A stretch of DNA of 64,000 nucleotides from Archangium sp. (GCA_030681645.1 JAUXRX010000019.1:62001-126000), one strand, 5' to 3'. Shown: positions 28,015 to 36,821, counted from the first letter of the stretch. Notes: a model not told the origin generated them from the sequence alone. Numbers and translations: made by a program.

Positions 28015-31000
28015 ATGCGTTCTCCTCTCTTCCTCAGCCTCGCCCTCGGTCTCTTCACCGCCGCCTGTGTCGACTCGCAGGCGAAGATCTCCAAGGAGGT
28101 CTGCACCAACACGACCGACGACGACGGCGACGGGAAGACCGACTGCAGCGACCCCGACTGCTTCTCCTTCGAGGCCTGCTGTGTCGATCGCTGCGAAGAA
28201 GGCAGCTCGCTGTGCAGCAACGCCGGCGTGATGACCTGCACCCGCGCGTCCACCGGGTGCCGCGCGCTGTCGGCGCCGGTCGCCTGCACGGGCGGCACGG
28301 TCTGCAGCGGCGGCTCGTGCGTGCTCACCTGCACCGATCGCTGCAACGCGGGCGCGAAGCAGTGCATCGCCGCCGGCGCCTCGGCCGAGTGCCAGCAACT
28401 GGCCAGCGGCTGCTACGACTGGGTGGTCGGCGAGACCTGCGGCAACGACGCGCTGTGCTCGGGTGGCAGCTGCGGCCCGCTCGCCGCCTGCACCTCGCAG
28501 TGCAGCGTGGGCGCGGGTCGCTGCACTGCCAGCGGCGCGGTGCAGACCTGCGTGTCCCAGGGCAACGGTTGCAGCGACTGGGCCTTCCCCTCGATGTGCA
28601 ACGCCGGCTTCGTCTGCTCGCAGGGCGCCTGCGTGCAGTCCACCGTCACGCCCGACGGCGGCGCGTGCACCGAGGAGTGCACCACGTCCGGCATGATCGT
28701 CTGCGACGGCACCAGCGGCACGCGCGCCTGCGGCAACTTCGACGCCGACAGCTGCCTCGAGTGGGGCGCCCCCGTGGCCTGCCAGTCGGGCGAGCAGTGC
28801 GCCAACGGCAGCTGCAGCCCGTCCACCACCTGCTCCAACGACTGCGCGCCCCTCGGCGCCGCCCAGTGTGACGTGAGCGGCGGCACCCGCAGCTGCGGCA
28901 ACTTCGATAGCGACACCTGCCTCGAGTGGTCCGCCGTCACCGCCTGTGGCCGCACCGAGGCCTGCAGCGGCGGCACCTGCACCAGCGTGTGCACCGACGA
29001 GTGCGCCCTGGCCACGTCCACCTGCTCGAGCACCACCCAGGTACGCACCTGCGGCAACACCGACCCCGACCCCTGCTACGAGCTGTCGGCCCCGGTCAAC
29101 TGCCAGCCCACCGAGAACTGCACCAACAACGCGTGCAGCGCCTGCACCAACGAGTGCCCGGCGATGGGGGACCGCGAATGCAGCGGCACGGGCTTCCGCA
29201 GCTGCGGCAACTTCGACACCGACTCCTGCTTCGAGTGGTCGACGGTCACCACCTGCCAGGCGGGCGAGGTCTGCATGACCGGCACCTGCGGCCTGCCCTG
29301 CACCGACGAGTGCTCGTCCAGCGGCGCCACGCGCTGCATGGGCAGCCTGGTGCAGACCTGCGGCAACTCCGACGCGGACTCGTGCCTCGAGTGGAGCGCC
29401 TCGGTGGCCTGCAGCGGCGGCGGCACCTGCACCGCCAACGTCTGCCAGGCGGCCAACGCGCCCGAGGTGCGGCTGATCACCCCGCAGGGCACCGTGCAGA
29501 GCACCCAGGGCCAGGTGCACACCATGCTGGCCGACGCCACGCCGGCGCCCGGCCGCACGCTCACCCGGGTGGAGTTCTTCGCCAACGGCGTGAAGCAGGG
29601 CGAGACCACCACCTCGCCGCACCAGTTCGCGTACACGGTGCCGGCGAGCGCCACCACCGGCTCGGCCATCTCGCTGCAGGTGCAGGCCGTGGACAACCTC
29701 GGCACGCGCGGCTTCTCTCAGTTCGCCACCCTCTCGGTGCTCAACAACGTGCCGGTGGCGGCCTTCACCGCGACGGTGGTGAACACCAACGTGGTGCAGG
29801 TCGACGCGAGCGCGGTGAGCGACACCGAGACCGCCACCGCGGCGCTGCAGGTGTGTTGGGACTGGGACAACGACTCGGCCTGCGACACGCCGTACAGCAC
29901 CACCAAGCTCGAGACGCACACCTTCACCGCTTCCGGCACGTACACCATCGGCATGAAGGTGCGCGACGCGGCCGCGCAGATCAGCACCACCACCCGGCAG
30001 GTGTCCTTCGCCGACGTGCAGTACCTGGGCGGGGCCAACGTCACCACCACCACCTGGTACGGCACCATCGTGGTGACCGGTGACCTCACGGTGCCCGTGG
30101 GCAACACCCTGACCATCGCGCCGGGCACGCAGGTGCTCTTCGTGCGGCAGGACCAGGACATGAACATGATCGGCGACAACACCCTCACCGTGAACGGGGC
30201 GATGGTGGTCAACGGCACGGCCGTGGCGCCGGTGCTGTTCTCCGGGCAGGGCGCGGTGGGCAAGGTGCCGGGCGCGTGGGACCGCCTGGTGCTGACCGGC
30301 GCCGGCAGCACCATCGACTACGCGGTGGTGGAGTACGCCGACGTGGGCCTCGACGTGCGCGGCAACGCGGTGGTGCGCAACACCATCGTGCGCCAGTCGC
30401 GCGGCGACTGCGTGCTGCTCACCAACGCCGACGCGGCGAGCTTCACCGACGTGACCACCACCCTCTGCGGCAACGACGGCGTGGAGGTCGGCGGCGGCAG
30501 CACCGGCGTCACCTTCACCCGGCACACGTCGACCCAGAACGGGGCGCGCGGCTTCCTGGTGAACGGCACCAGCGCGGTGACGGTGGACGCGGCCTCTTCC
30601 GAGAACAACGCGCTCGACGGCGTGTACGTGCAGAACAGCACCTTCAACCTGGCCAACTCCACGGTGGCCGGCAACACCGGCACCGGGCTCACGTACTTCG
30701 GCACTGCCGGGGGCACGGTGACGCGCACCCAGGTGCGCAGCAACGGCAAGGAAGGCGTGCGCGTGGAGGACGACGCGAGCGGCGCGCCCTCGCCGGTGAT
30801 GAACCTCAACAACCTTCACAGCAACGCGGTGAGCGGGTCCAACACCGCCGAGCTGGTGACGGTCTCGAACTCCGCCAGCTGCACCCTGTACAACACGGGC
30901 ACGTCCACCACGTACACGGCGCCCGCGGGCAAGACGATTCGCCGGGTGCGGGTGAGCTACGACGAGACCGACAACAGCGGCAACTACGTCACCGGCGCGC

Positions 31001-32748
31001 TGCAGACGGGCACGGGGACGAACATCGCCAGCTACTCCGCCGACGTGACGAACCAGTGGGTGTACCTGCCCGCGGGCAGCACCACCGTGCGGGTGACGGT
31101 GACCGACAACGGCTACGGCTCGGCGATCGACACCATCGGGATCAACCAGGTCGAGCTGTACGGCGCGGGTGGCAGCGCCGACGTGGTGGCCGCGACGCTC
31201 AGCGGCACGGTCGATCTCCAGAACAACTACCTGGGCACCTTCCCCAACGTGCTGTCGCGGGTGCTGATGTCGCGCAACACCGCCCTCAATCTGCAGGGCT
31301 TCGTGGGCGTGCTCTTCGACTCGACGTGGGATCGCGGGCCCTACCTGTCGGGCACGGTCAACACCTCGACCTGGGCGGGCACCGTCTTCATCACCGGCAA
31401 CGTGAACATCCCCGCGGGCCAGACGGTGAGCGTGTCGCCCAGCGCGCAGGTTCGCTTCGTGAAGCATGATCAGAACGGCGACGGCGACGGTGACTTCACG
31501 GTCACCGCCACGGGCAAGCTCAACACCGCGGGGACCAGCACCACGCCGGTCAGCTTCGGCGCCCTGGCGCCGGCCACGGGCAACGCCTTCCAGCGGGTGG
31601 TGCTCGCGGGCACGGGCGTGAACACCAGCGCGTGGACGCACACCACCGTCGCCAACGGCCGCACTGCGCTCGAGCTGCGGGGCGCCAGCACGTTGACCAA
31701 CGTGAGCATCACGGGCGGCACCAGCACCGCGGTCTTCCTCACCCAGGCGCACAACGCCGCGCTGGTGGACCTGGTGGTCAGCGGCGCCACGGGCGCCGGC
31801 GTGGTGCTCGACAACTCCGACACGGTGACGCTGACCCGCCCCGACATCCGCGGCGGTGGCAGCACCGGGCTGGAGATCGGCAACGGCAGCACCGGGGTGA
31901 TCGTCTCGCGGGCGTTCCTCGGCACCAACGTGAACGGGCTGGTGGTGTGGGGCAGCTCGACGGTGGCGGTCGACGATTCCACCATTCGCGACAACACCGC
32001 TGATGGCGTGGGCGTGTACGACTCGTCGCCCACCATCCAGTACTCGTTGATCACCTACAACGGCGGCAACGGCTTCGACATCCGCGGGCCGGGCACCACC
32101 ACCGCCCGGTACAACGTGGTGAAGTTCAACAACGACGCCGCGCTCGCGGTGTGGACCACCGCGGCGGGCTCCCCCACGCCGGTGTTCCAGTCCTCCAACG
32201 TCTACGCGAACGGGGTGATGGGCTCGTACCGGAGCACCCAGCTGGCGCCGGGCATCTCCACCAGCTGCACCCTCTACAACACGGGCACGTCCACCACGTA
32301 CACGGCGCCCGCGGGCAAGACGATCCGCCGGGTGCGGGTGAGCTACAACGAGACCGACAACAGCGGCAACTACGTCACCGGCGCGCTGCAGACGGGCACG
32401 GGGACGAACATCGCCAGCTACTCCGCCGACGTGACGAACCAGTGGGTGTACCTGGCCGCTGGCAGCACCACGGTGCGCGTCACCGTGACGGACAACGGCT
32501 ACGGCTCCGCCATCGACACCATCTCGGTCTCGCTGGTCGAGCTGGAAGGGCAGGACGCCACGGGCATCGAGGCGATGGTGGCCACCGACACCGGCGTCAC
32601 CGACGCCCGCTACAACTACTGGACGGCCACCATCACGGACGTGCCCATGAAGATCTACGAGACGCGCGTGGGGGCCACCGACTACTCCGGGTACACCGGG
32701 GCTGAGTATCCGTCCGGCGCGGTGATGCAGGTGGGCCCGCGGCCGTGA
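28015..32748 (+). CDS. giant Cys-rich/beta-helix lipoprotein (1577 residues)
   Basis: Lipobox FTAAC at the end of a 17-residue signal. After a TDDDGDGKTDCSDPDC Ca-binding-like motif come eight Cys-rich repeats of about 50 residues (about 55-480), each with a CxxxC-rich core such as CGNFDTDSCFEW and a closing C-x(5-8)-C. Next are two Ig/PKD-like modules (about 485-670), then a right-handed beta-helix (about 690-950) with Asn/Thr-rich rungs. A 100-residue jelly-roll-like module (about 954-1050), a second beta-helix and a second almost identical copy of the module (about 1416-1515) follow. It is probably surface-anchored and used for adhesion or polysaccharide binding. A 1697-residue open frame on the opposite strand is an artefact of codon bias. 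Confidence 0.8.
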   Translation: MRSPLFLSLALGLFTAACVDSQAKISKEVCTNTTDDDGDGKTDCSDPDCFSFEACCVDRCEEGSSLCSNAGVMTCTRASTGCRALSAPVACTGGTVCSGGSCVLTCTDRCNAGAKQCIAAGASAECQQLASGCYDWVVGETCGNDALCSGGSCGPLAACTSQCSVGAGRCTASGAVQTCVSQGNGCSDWAFPSMCNAGFVCSQGACVQSTVTPDGGACTEECTTSGMIVCDGTSGTRACGNFDADSCLEWGAPVACQSGEQCANGSCSPSTTCSNDCAPLGAAQCDVSGGTRSCGNFDSDTCLEWSAVTACGRTEACSGGTCTSVCTDECALATSTCSSTTQVRTCGNTDPDPCYELSAPVNCQPTENCTNNACSACTNECPAMGDRECSGTGFRSCGNFDTDSCFEWSTVTTCQAGEVCMTGTCGLPCTDECSSSGATRCMGSLVQTCGNSDADSCLEWSASVACSGGGTCTANVCQAANAPEVRLITPQGTVQSTQGQVHTMLADATPAPGRTLTRVEFFANGVKQGETTTSPHQFAYTVPASATTGSAISLQVQAVDNLGTRGFSQFATLSVLNNVPVAAFTATVVNTNVVQVDASAVSDTETATAALQVCWDWDNDSACDTPYSTTKLETHTFTASGTYTIGMKVRDAAAQISTTTRQVSFADVQYLGGANVTTTTWYGTIVVTGDLTVPVGNTLTIAPGTQVLFVRQDQDMNMIGDNTLTVNGAMVVNGTAVAPVLFSGQGAVGKVPGAWDRLVLTGAGSTIDYAVVEYADVGLDVRGNAVVRNTIVRQSRGDCVLLTNADAASFTDVTTTLCGNDGVEVGGGSTGVTFTRHTSTQNGARGFLVNGTSAVTVDAASSENNALDGVYVQNSTFNLANSTVAGNTGTGLTYFGTAGGTVTRTQVRSNGKEGVRVEDDASGAPSPVMNLNNLHSNAVSGSNTAELVTVSNSASCTLYNTGTSTTYTAPAGKTIRRVRVSYDETDNSGNYVTGALQTGTGTNIASYSADVTNQWVYLPAGSTTVRVTVTDNGYGSAIDTIGINQVELYGAGGSADVVAATLSGTVDLQNNYLGTFPNVLSRVLMSRNTALNLQGFVGVLFDSTWDRGPYLSGTVNTSTWAGTVFITGNVNIPAGQTVSVSPSAQVRFVKHDQNGDGDGDFTVTATGKLNTAGTSTTPVSFGALAPATGNAFQRVVLAGTGVNTSAWTHTTVANGRTALELRGASTLTNVSITGGTSTAVFLTQAHNAALVDLVVSGATGAGVVLDNSDTVTLTRPDIRGGGSTGLEIGNGSTGVIVSRAFLGTNVNGLVVWGSSTVAVDDSTIRDNTADGVGVYDSSPTIQYSLITYNGGNGFDIRGPGTTTARYNVVKFNNDAALAVWTTAAGSPTPVFQSSNVYANGVMGSYRSTQLAPGISTSCTLYNTGTSTTYTAPAGKTIRRVRVSYNETDNSGNYVTGALQTGTGTNIASYSADVTNQWVYLAAGSTTVRVTVTDNGYGSAIDTISVSLVELEGQDATGIEAMVATDTGVTDARYNYWTATITDVPMKIYETRVGATDYSGYTGAEYPSGAVMQVGPRP
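30875..32526 (+). repeat. two about 265-bp direct repeats inside the giant lipoprotein gene
   Basis: Copy A is 30875-31140 and copy B 32261-32526, at a constant 1386-bp offset (462 codons). They encode the module SCTLYNTGTSTTYTAPAGKT through TDNGYGSAIDTI. The nucleotide match is close to identical, with only scattered substitutions such as Asp to Asn in RVSYDETDN. The intervening 1.1 kb (the second beta-helix) is not repeated. Confidence 0.9.
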
Positions 32749-33101
32749 GTTCGCAGCTCCCTCTCCCCGAGGGGGAGCGGGTCGGGGCGAGGGCAAGCCA
32801 CCGCCCGTCGCGGTGACTTCTCGAGGAGGATGTCCCAGGGAATCGGACGCGTCAGCGCGCGCGTGATGACCCGGAGCGTGGCCACGGCGCCCACCCGCCG
32901 CGGCGGAGGAGGAGGAAGCGGGCGCACGGGCTCGAGCTGGGTGAGCAGCGAACCCCAGGCGCCCGAGGGGTCCCCCTCGAGGCTGGGCTGCTGCGGCTCT
33001 CCGAGCATCGTCAGGATCGCGTCGTCGATCCCCATGGCTGGATCTTTCGCCTGCTCAGGAAAGACCGCGACGACCGGGTGCAGGTGGTGGGGCTGAGCCA
33101 T
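32682..33101 (-). CDS. possible small gene with eroded 3' end
   Basis: A 139-residue frame from MAQPHHLHPVVAVFPEQ, with a normal-looking first 100 residues (GIDDAILTMLGEPQQPSLEG, LRVITRALTRPIPWDILLEK). The remaining 35 residues translate the REP-like repeat (PDPLPLGEREL) and then the antisense of the giant lipoprotein gene. The natural stop was probably lost when the repeat arrived, or the true gene ends elsewhere. No family was recognised. Low confidence. Confidence 0.35.
   Translation of the reverse strand: MAQPHHLHPVVAVFPEQAKDPAMGIDDAILTMLGEPQQPSLEGDPSGAWGSLLTQLEPVRPLPPPPPRRVGAVATLRVITRALTRPIPWDILLEKSPRRAVACPRPDPLPLGERELRTHGRGPTCITAPDGYSAPVYPE
32756..32797. repeat. REP-like repeat, copy 4
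   Basis: GCTCCCTCTCCCCGAGGGGG then AGCGGGTCGGGGCGAGGG, in inverted orientation relative to copies 5 and 6. It is 8 bp after the stop codon of the giant lipoprotein gene and could assist termination. Confidence 0.75.
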
Positions 33102-33199
33102 GGAGGTCCTCGCTGCACGCCGGGGGCCTGACCGAAGCGGCTGAATGCAGGCACTGTGGGGCGCTCGGAAGTGGGGCGGGTCGCTCATCTTGATGTGGG

Positions 33200-33340
33200 T
33201 CACTCCATCAAGTCCTCGCACAGCTTCTGCAGCTGCTCGCACCTCAGGAGGTCCACCGCCATGTCCGAGGAGTCGTTCCAGCCGATCAGTGCGCTGATTC
33301 CCGTGCAGGGCGCGATCTTTGCGACGCCGAGAATGAACAC
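33200..33340 (-). pseudogene. C-terminal fragment of an unknown gene cut by a REP-like repeat
   Basis: The minus-strand frame ending at 33200 reads VFILGVAKIAPCTGISALIG, then WNDSSDMAVDLLRCEQLQKL and a short helix to the stop. The composition is protein-like and unlike random GC-rich frames. Upstream the frame enters the REP-like repeat at 33342, so the 5' part of the gene is missing. No family was recognised. Confidence 0.35.
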
Positions 33341-33341
33341 G

Positions 33342-33386
33342 CCCCTCACCCCGACCCTCTCCCCGCTCGCGCAGGGAGAGGGAGAA
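33342..33386. repeat. REP-like repeat, copy 5
   Basis: CCCCTCACCCCGACCCTCTC, then CCCGCTCGCGCAGGGAGAGG. It is nearly identical to copy 6 at 34333 and in the same orientation, so the two form direct repeats around the MDR gene. It lies 20 bp upstream of that gene's start codon. Confidence 0.85.
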
Positions 33387-33405
33387 CTGTCCAGGAGGCC
33401 CACCC

Positions 33406-34332
33406 ATGAAAGCAGCCATCTGCACCCGCTACGGTCCACCTGAAGTGCTCCACATCGAGGAGGTCGAGAAGCCGCGGCCGAGGGCCGACGAGCTCCTCGT
33501 CAAGGTCCACGCGTCGACGGTCAACTCGAGTGACTGGTTCATCCGCAGCGGCATTCCGGACTCGCCGGTCTTCACCCGCATGATGATGAAGCTGATGATC
33601 GGCCTCCGTGGGCCGCGCCGGAAGATCCTCGGGCTGATCGCCGCCGGAGAGGTGGTCGAGGTCGGCGCGCTCGTGAAGAACTTCCACGTCGGCGACCGCG
33701 TCTGGGCCTTCACCAAGTTCCACCTCGGCAGCTACGCCGAATACACCTGTCTTCGCGAATCGAGCTCCGTGGCGCTGGCCCCCACCGGCCTCTCCTTCGA
33801 CGAGATCGCCGCCATTCCCTACGGTGGGCTGCTCGCCCTCCACTTCCTCCGCAAGGGAGGCGTGAAGGCGGGCATGCACGTCCTCATCTACGGCGCCTCG
33901 AGCGGAGCAGGCACCGCCGCCATCGAGCTCGCCAAACACTTCGGCGCCGAGGTCACTGCCGTCTGCGGCCCGGGCAACGTCGAGCTCGTGCGCTCGCTCG
34001 GCGCCGACCACGTGCTCGACTACACGCGGGACGCGACGCCTCCCCAGGGAGCCCTCTACGACCTCGTGCTCGACGCGGTCGGCAAGCGCAAGACCTCGCC
34101 CCTGCGCACCGCCTGCGAGCACGCGCTTCGTCCCGGCGGCCGGGTGATCTCCGTCGATGACGGCACCCCGCAGTTCTCCGCGAGGGAGCTCACCGAGCTC
34201 AAGGACCTCGCCGAGCGCGGCGTGCTCAAGCCGGTGATCGATCGTCGCTACCCGCTCGAGCTGATCGCCGAGGCTCACCGCTACGTCGAGCAGGAACACA
34301 AGCGGGGCAATGTCGTCATCTCGATCAACTGA
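33406..34332 (+). CDS. MDR-family NAD(P)H:quinone oxidoreductase-like protein
   Basis: The protein has 308 residues, with AGGAGG 9 bp before the ATG. The N-terminal GroES-like domain (MKAAICTRYGPPEVLHIEEV, VHASTVNSSDWFIRSG, ILGLIAAGEVVEVGALVKNF) and the Rossmann domain (HVLIYGASSGAGTAAIELAK, HFGAEVTAVCG) are typical of zinc-free medium-chain reductases. It lacks the catalytic Cys/His zinc ligands of alcohol dehydrogenases, so quinone or enone reduction with NADPH is more likely. It appears monocistronic and is bounded by two direct REP-like repeats. Confidence 0.9.
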   Translation: MKAAICTRYGPPEVLHIEEVEKPRPRADELLVKVHASTVNSSDWFIRSGIPDSPVFTRMMMKLMIGLRGPRRKILGLIAAGEVVEVGALVKNFHVGDRVWAFTKFHLGSYAEYTCLRESSSVALAPTGLSFDEIAAIPYGGLLALHFLRKGGVKAGMHVLIYGASSGAGTAAIELAKHFGAEVTAVCGPGNVELVRSLGADHVLDYTRDATPPQGALYDLVLDAVGKRKTSPLRTACEHALRPGGRVISVDDGTPQFSARELTELKDLAERGVLKPVIDRRYPLELIAEAHRYVEQEHKRGNVVISIN

Positions 34333-34377
34333 GCCCCTCACCCCGACCCTCTCCCCGCTTCGCAGGGAGAGGGAGAC
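34333..34377. repeat. REP-like repeat, copy 6
   Basis: GCCCCTCACCCCGACCCTCT, then CCCCGCTTCGCAGGGAGAGG. It starts immediately after the MDR stop codon and ends just before the convergent HTTM gene's stop, a good position for termination from both sides. Confidence 0.85.
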
Positions 34378-34383
34378 CGGCGA

Positions 34384-35541
34384 TCAACGCACGCGCTCAC
34401 GCACGGGCGGCACGCCAGCACCCAGCTGCTTCGTGACGCGGAAGTAGCGCACCTCGCTCACGTCGGGCGGGCTGGCGCCCCGCCACTGCCGATAGAAGAC
34501 CCCGGGCGGTTGTTCGGCCATCACGCCCCACCAGCGCTGGGCTTCACGGCCCCGCAGCGCCCCGCGCGAGAACACCAGCTCGGTGCCGCGCGGACTCACC
34601 TCTTCGACCTCGAGCCAGCTGATGGCTCGCGGCGCCGGATCGGAGAACGTGGGGTAGCAGGCGAACGGCCACGAACGCTCTCGCCGGGTGACGCCGGTGA
34701 AGAGCTGCGCGCCGAGCAGCACCACGCCGAGCGCGAGCGAAGGCCACGCGGCCCGGGTCTTCACGCCGGTCGACGGCACCCGGAGCCACCTCGCCCACGG
34801 CAGGAAGACCACGTCGCACAACCACAGCGACGAGAAGACGATGCCCATCACCAACCAGATGCCCTGGTGAAAGAGAAACGCGAGCGCGACCGCGAGCAGG
34901 CGCGTGCGCCGGGAGATGATCAGCGCCACGAAGCTCAGCTCGAACGCGATGCTGGCGACGCCGCCCCACCACAGGACCCGCGGCGAGAGCTGGACCCACG
35001 GCGTGTCAGCGAGCTGAAACCACTTCCACTCCACCAGCGCGGGCAGGCCGTCGAGCCACGCGGCCCCGGCGTTCAGCTTCCACACGCCGGGGAAGAAGAA
35101 GATGAGCCCCATGCTCAGCCACGCGACCCGCACCGGAACGCCGTGCGCGAGCGACGGGGCCTCGGCCGGTCGCCTGCGCGCATCGAGAGACCACGCATCG
35201 CCTGCAGGTGCAGCGGCGAGGATGGCGAAGAACCAGAGCAGGTGATGGGTGTGCATCACCTGCCCCGACTGCTGCGGAACCGAGAGCAACCACCCCAGCG
35301 AGAGCGTGGCGACCAGCGAGCTGATGCGGGTGAAGAGGCCGATCAACGTGAAGAACGCGCTGAGCAGGACCAGGGCGGTCACCCCGCGCGCGAGCCCCTC
35401 GGACACCGGAGGCAGCGCCGCGTGCGCCCAGCCCGCCGCGGTCCACACGTCGACGCTGAAGAGCACCACCACCGAGACCGCGATGCGAAAGGCGGCGAGG
35501 TCGACGGGGTGACCGGTCGCCCAGTCGCGCAGTCGATTCAC
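34384..35541 (-). CDS. HTTM domain membrane protein (gamma-carboxylase-like)
   Basis: The 385-residue start at GTG 35541 is preferred because GTGA overlaps the upstream stop; the frame is open to another GTG at 35565. Residues 10-290 form eight or more hydrophobic helices in the HTTM pattern: AAFRIAVSVVVLFSVDVW, FFTLIGLFTRISSLVATLSL, MHTHHLLWFFAILAA with paired His, and VAWLSMGLIFFFPGVWKLNA. The C-terminal 90 residues are soluble (LEVEEVSPRGTELVF). The family includes the vitamin K-dependent gamma-carboxylase membrane core and the SdpB-type proteins used in peptide-toxin maturation. It is the last gene of a four-gene overlapping operon with a ferritin-like protein and two mini-lipoproteins. 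Substrate is unknown. Confidence 0.82.
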   Translation of the reverse strand: MNRLRDWATGHPVDLAAFRIAVSVVVLFSVDVWTAAGWAHAALPPVSEGLARGVTALVLLSAFFTLIGLFTRISSLVATLSLGWLLSVPQQSGQVMHTHHLLWFFAILAAAPAGDAWSLDARRRPAEAPSLAHGVPVRVAWLSMGLIFFFPGVWKLNAGAAWLDGLPALVEWKWFQLADTPWVQLSPRVLWWGGVASIAFELSFVALIISRRTRLLAVALAFLFHQGIWLVMGIVFSSLWLCDVVFLPWARWLRVPSTGVKTRAAWPSLALGVVLLGAQLFTGVTRRERSWPFACYPTFSDPAPRAISWLEVEEVSPRGTELVFSRGALRGREAQRWWGVMAEQPPGVFYRQWRGASPPDVSEVRYFRVTKQLGAGVPPVRERVR

Positions 35542-36362
35542 GCAGCCAGCGACCGGGTCAGCCACGGGCGCGGGTCGATACCTCGCGCGAGCAGCGGCTC
35601 GAGCACGGCCTTCTGCATCGAGCGCCGCGCGAGGGCGACGTAGCTCGTCGACTCCATCCAGCCCAGGCGTTGGTCGTCGGCTTCGTCGTCAGCCCCTGAA
35701 ATCGTGGCCCAGCGGGCCGCGATCTCGTCCACCACCAGCGCCGCCTGCTTCGCGAGGTGCACGCGGTCTGCGCCGGACAGCTCGTCTTCGATCCAATCGA
35801 GGAAGATCCACCCGAAGGCCCCGTGGGCGGCTTCGTCTTTCACGATGCGCCCGAGCACGGCCTTGATCAACGGCACCCGCGCGGCGTGCCACGAGCCCCG
35901 CAGCATGGGAATGCTGAGCGCCTCGCCCACGCAGAAGTTGCGAACCACCAGCTCACTGGCGGCCAGCTTCGGCGGAAGATCAGCCGCCGGGAGCATGGTG
36001 ATGGTCTTCGGGTCGTAGGCGATCGGCGCGCCACCACCGAGCAGCTGCGCGAGCCGAGCGCACAGCTCGACGTGCACCATCTCGTCGAGGGTGAAGCGGC
36101 TGGCCATGGCCACCAGGTCGATCGGCGCACGCGCGGCGATCAGCGCCTGCAACGTCGCCGCGCAGGCCGCGCCGGTGCGGTGTTCTTGAAAGGCCGCCTC
36201 CGTCCAGGTGGTGCGCGCGATCAGCAGCGCCTTCGGGCTGGCGCGGGCGAGCTCGAGCGAGTCCCAGGGCAGCGCTTCGACTTCAGGCCGGAGCTTGCGG
36301 TACCGGCGCTCGACGGCGCCGCCCCACATCGAGAGCTCGAAGAGCTCTTCTCCGGGCTTCAT
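35538..36362 (-). CDS. ferritin-like di-iron protein
   Basis: The protein has 274 residues from MKPGEELFELSMWGG. The helical core contains the likely metal ligands: a Glu in TWTEAAFQEHRTG, TLDEMVHVELCARL (ExxH) and VKDEAAHGAFGWIFLDW (ExxH). These fit a ferritin-like four-helix bundle with a di-iron site, of the AurF/tRNA-hydroxylase-like broader class. It should bind two metal ions and oxidise a substrate using O2, but the substrate is unknown. It overlaps the upstream mini-lipoprotein gene by 4 bp (ATGA) and the downstream HTTM gene (GTGA), so all are coupled. Confidence 0.75.
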   Translation of the reverse strand: MKPGEELFELSMWGGAVERRYRKLRPEVEALPWDSLELARASPKALLIARTTWTEAAFQEHRTGAACAATLQALIAARAPIDLVAMASRFTLDEMVHVELCARLAQLLGGGAPIAYDPKTITMLPAADLPPKLAASELVVRNFCVGEALSIPMLRGSWHAARVPLIKAVLGRIVKDEAAHGAFGWIFLDWIEDELSGADRVHLAKQAALVVDEIAARWATISGADDEADDQRLGWMESTSYVALARRSMQKAVLEPLLARGIDPRPWLTRSLAA

Positions 36363-36562
36363 TGATCGCCGCCAGCGACCCCGGCATCGGGCACGCCGGC
36401 GTCTGGGGGTTCCGTGCAGCTTCCATCGTCGTTCTGCACCTGGGGTGGATCGCACCGCGGCGCCATCAGGTTGCCCGAGGTGAAGCAGCCACCGCCGAGC
36501 GTGAGAACGCCCAGGCCGACGGTCGCGACCAGCAAGGGCCTCGCGCGCTTCTTCTCAGCCAC
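36359..36562 (-). CDS. mini-lipoprotein B, paralogue of the upstream gene
   Basis: The gene encodes 67 residues with a GTG start (VAEKKRARPLLV), preceded by GGTGGAG. A signal segment ends near GGGC (lipobox). After it comes FTSGNLMAPRCDPPQVQNDD with a C-x(n)-C pair and an Ala/Asp/Gly tail (DAGVPDAGVAGGDQ). It shares SGNLM and the RARPLLV signal with the upstream protein, so the two are paralogues. Sequence after the motif is short, so the mature product is only about 45 residues. It could be a small lipid-anchored peptide or a substrate for the enzymes encoded downstream; that role is speculation. Confidence 0.55.
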   Translation of the reverse strand: MAEKKRARPLLVATVGLGVLTLGGGCFTSGNLMAPRCDPPQVQNDDGSCTEPPDAGVPDAGVAGGDQ

Positions 36563-36821
36563 CGTCGGCTCCACCGTCCGTGCCGCCGTCCGTGCCGCCG
36601 TCCGTACCGCCGTCCGTACCGCCGTCGACCCCCGCGTCGGACCCGGTGCCCGCATCGACCGTGGGGTCGACGTCCTCGGGGCAGGTGAAGTCGTCGGAGA
36701 CGCCACCGTCCGCGCAGATTCTCGGGCGATACATCAGGTTTCCACTGCAACTGCTGCTCGCCATGGCCACCAACGCGATCCCTGCGCCAGCGACCAGCAG
36801 CGGCCTTGCCTTTCGTTTCAT
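36555..36821 (-). CDS. mini-lipoprotein A with TDGG repeats
   Basis: The gene encodes 88 residues from MKRKARPLLVAGAGIA; a longer frame upstream lacks a good start. The lipobox is SSSC, followed by SGNLMYRPRICADGG and FTCPEDVDPT, then a tail of four TDGG units (VDGGTDGGTDGGTDGG). The four 12-bp DNA repeats lie at about 36572-36630. The Cys pair after SGNLM is shared with the downstream paralogue. It overlaps that gene by 8 bp. Function is unknown; it is the first gene of the operon. Confidence 0.55.
   Translation of the reverse strand: MKRKARPLLVAGAGIALVAMASSSCSGNLMYRPRICADGGVSDDFTCPEDVDPTVDAGTGSDAGVDGGTDGGTDGGTDGGTDGGADGG

Noticed and set aside
27703..32796. A 1697-residue open frame on the minus strand opposite the giant lipoprotein.
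   Set aside because: Composition is Arg/Gly/Ala/His-rich with no domain, the frame mirrors the codon bias of the plus-strand gene, and it spans past two gene ends and intergenic repeats.
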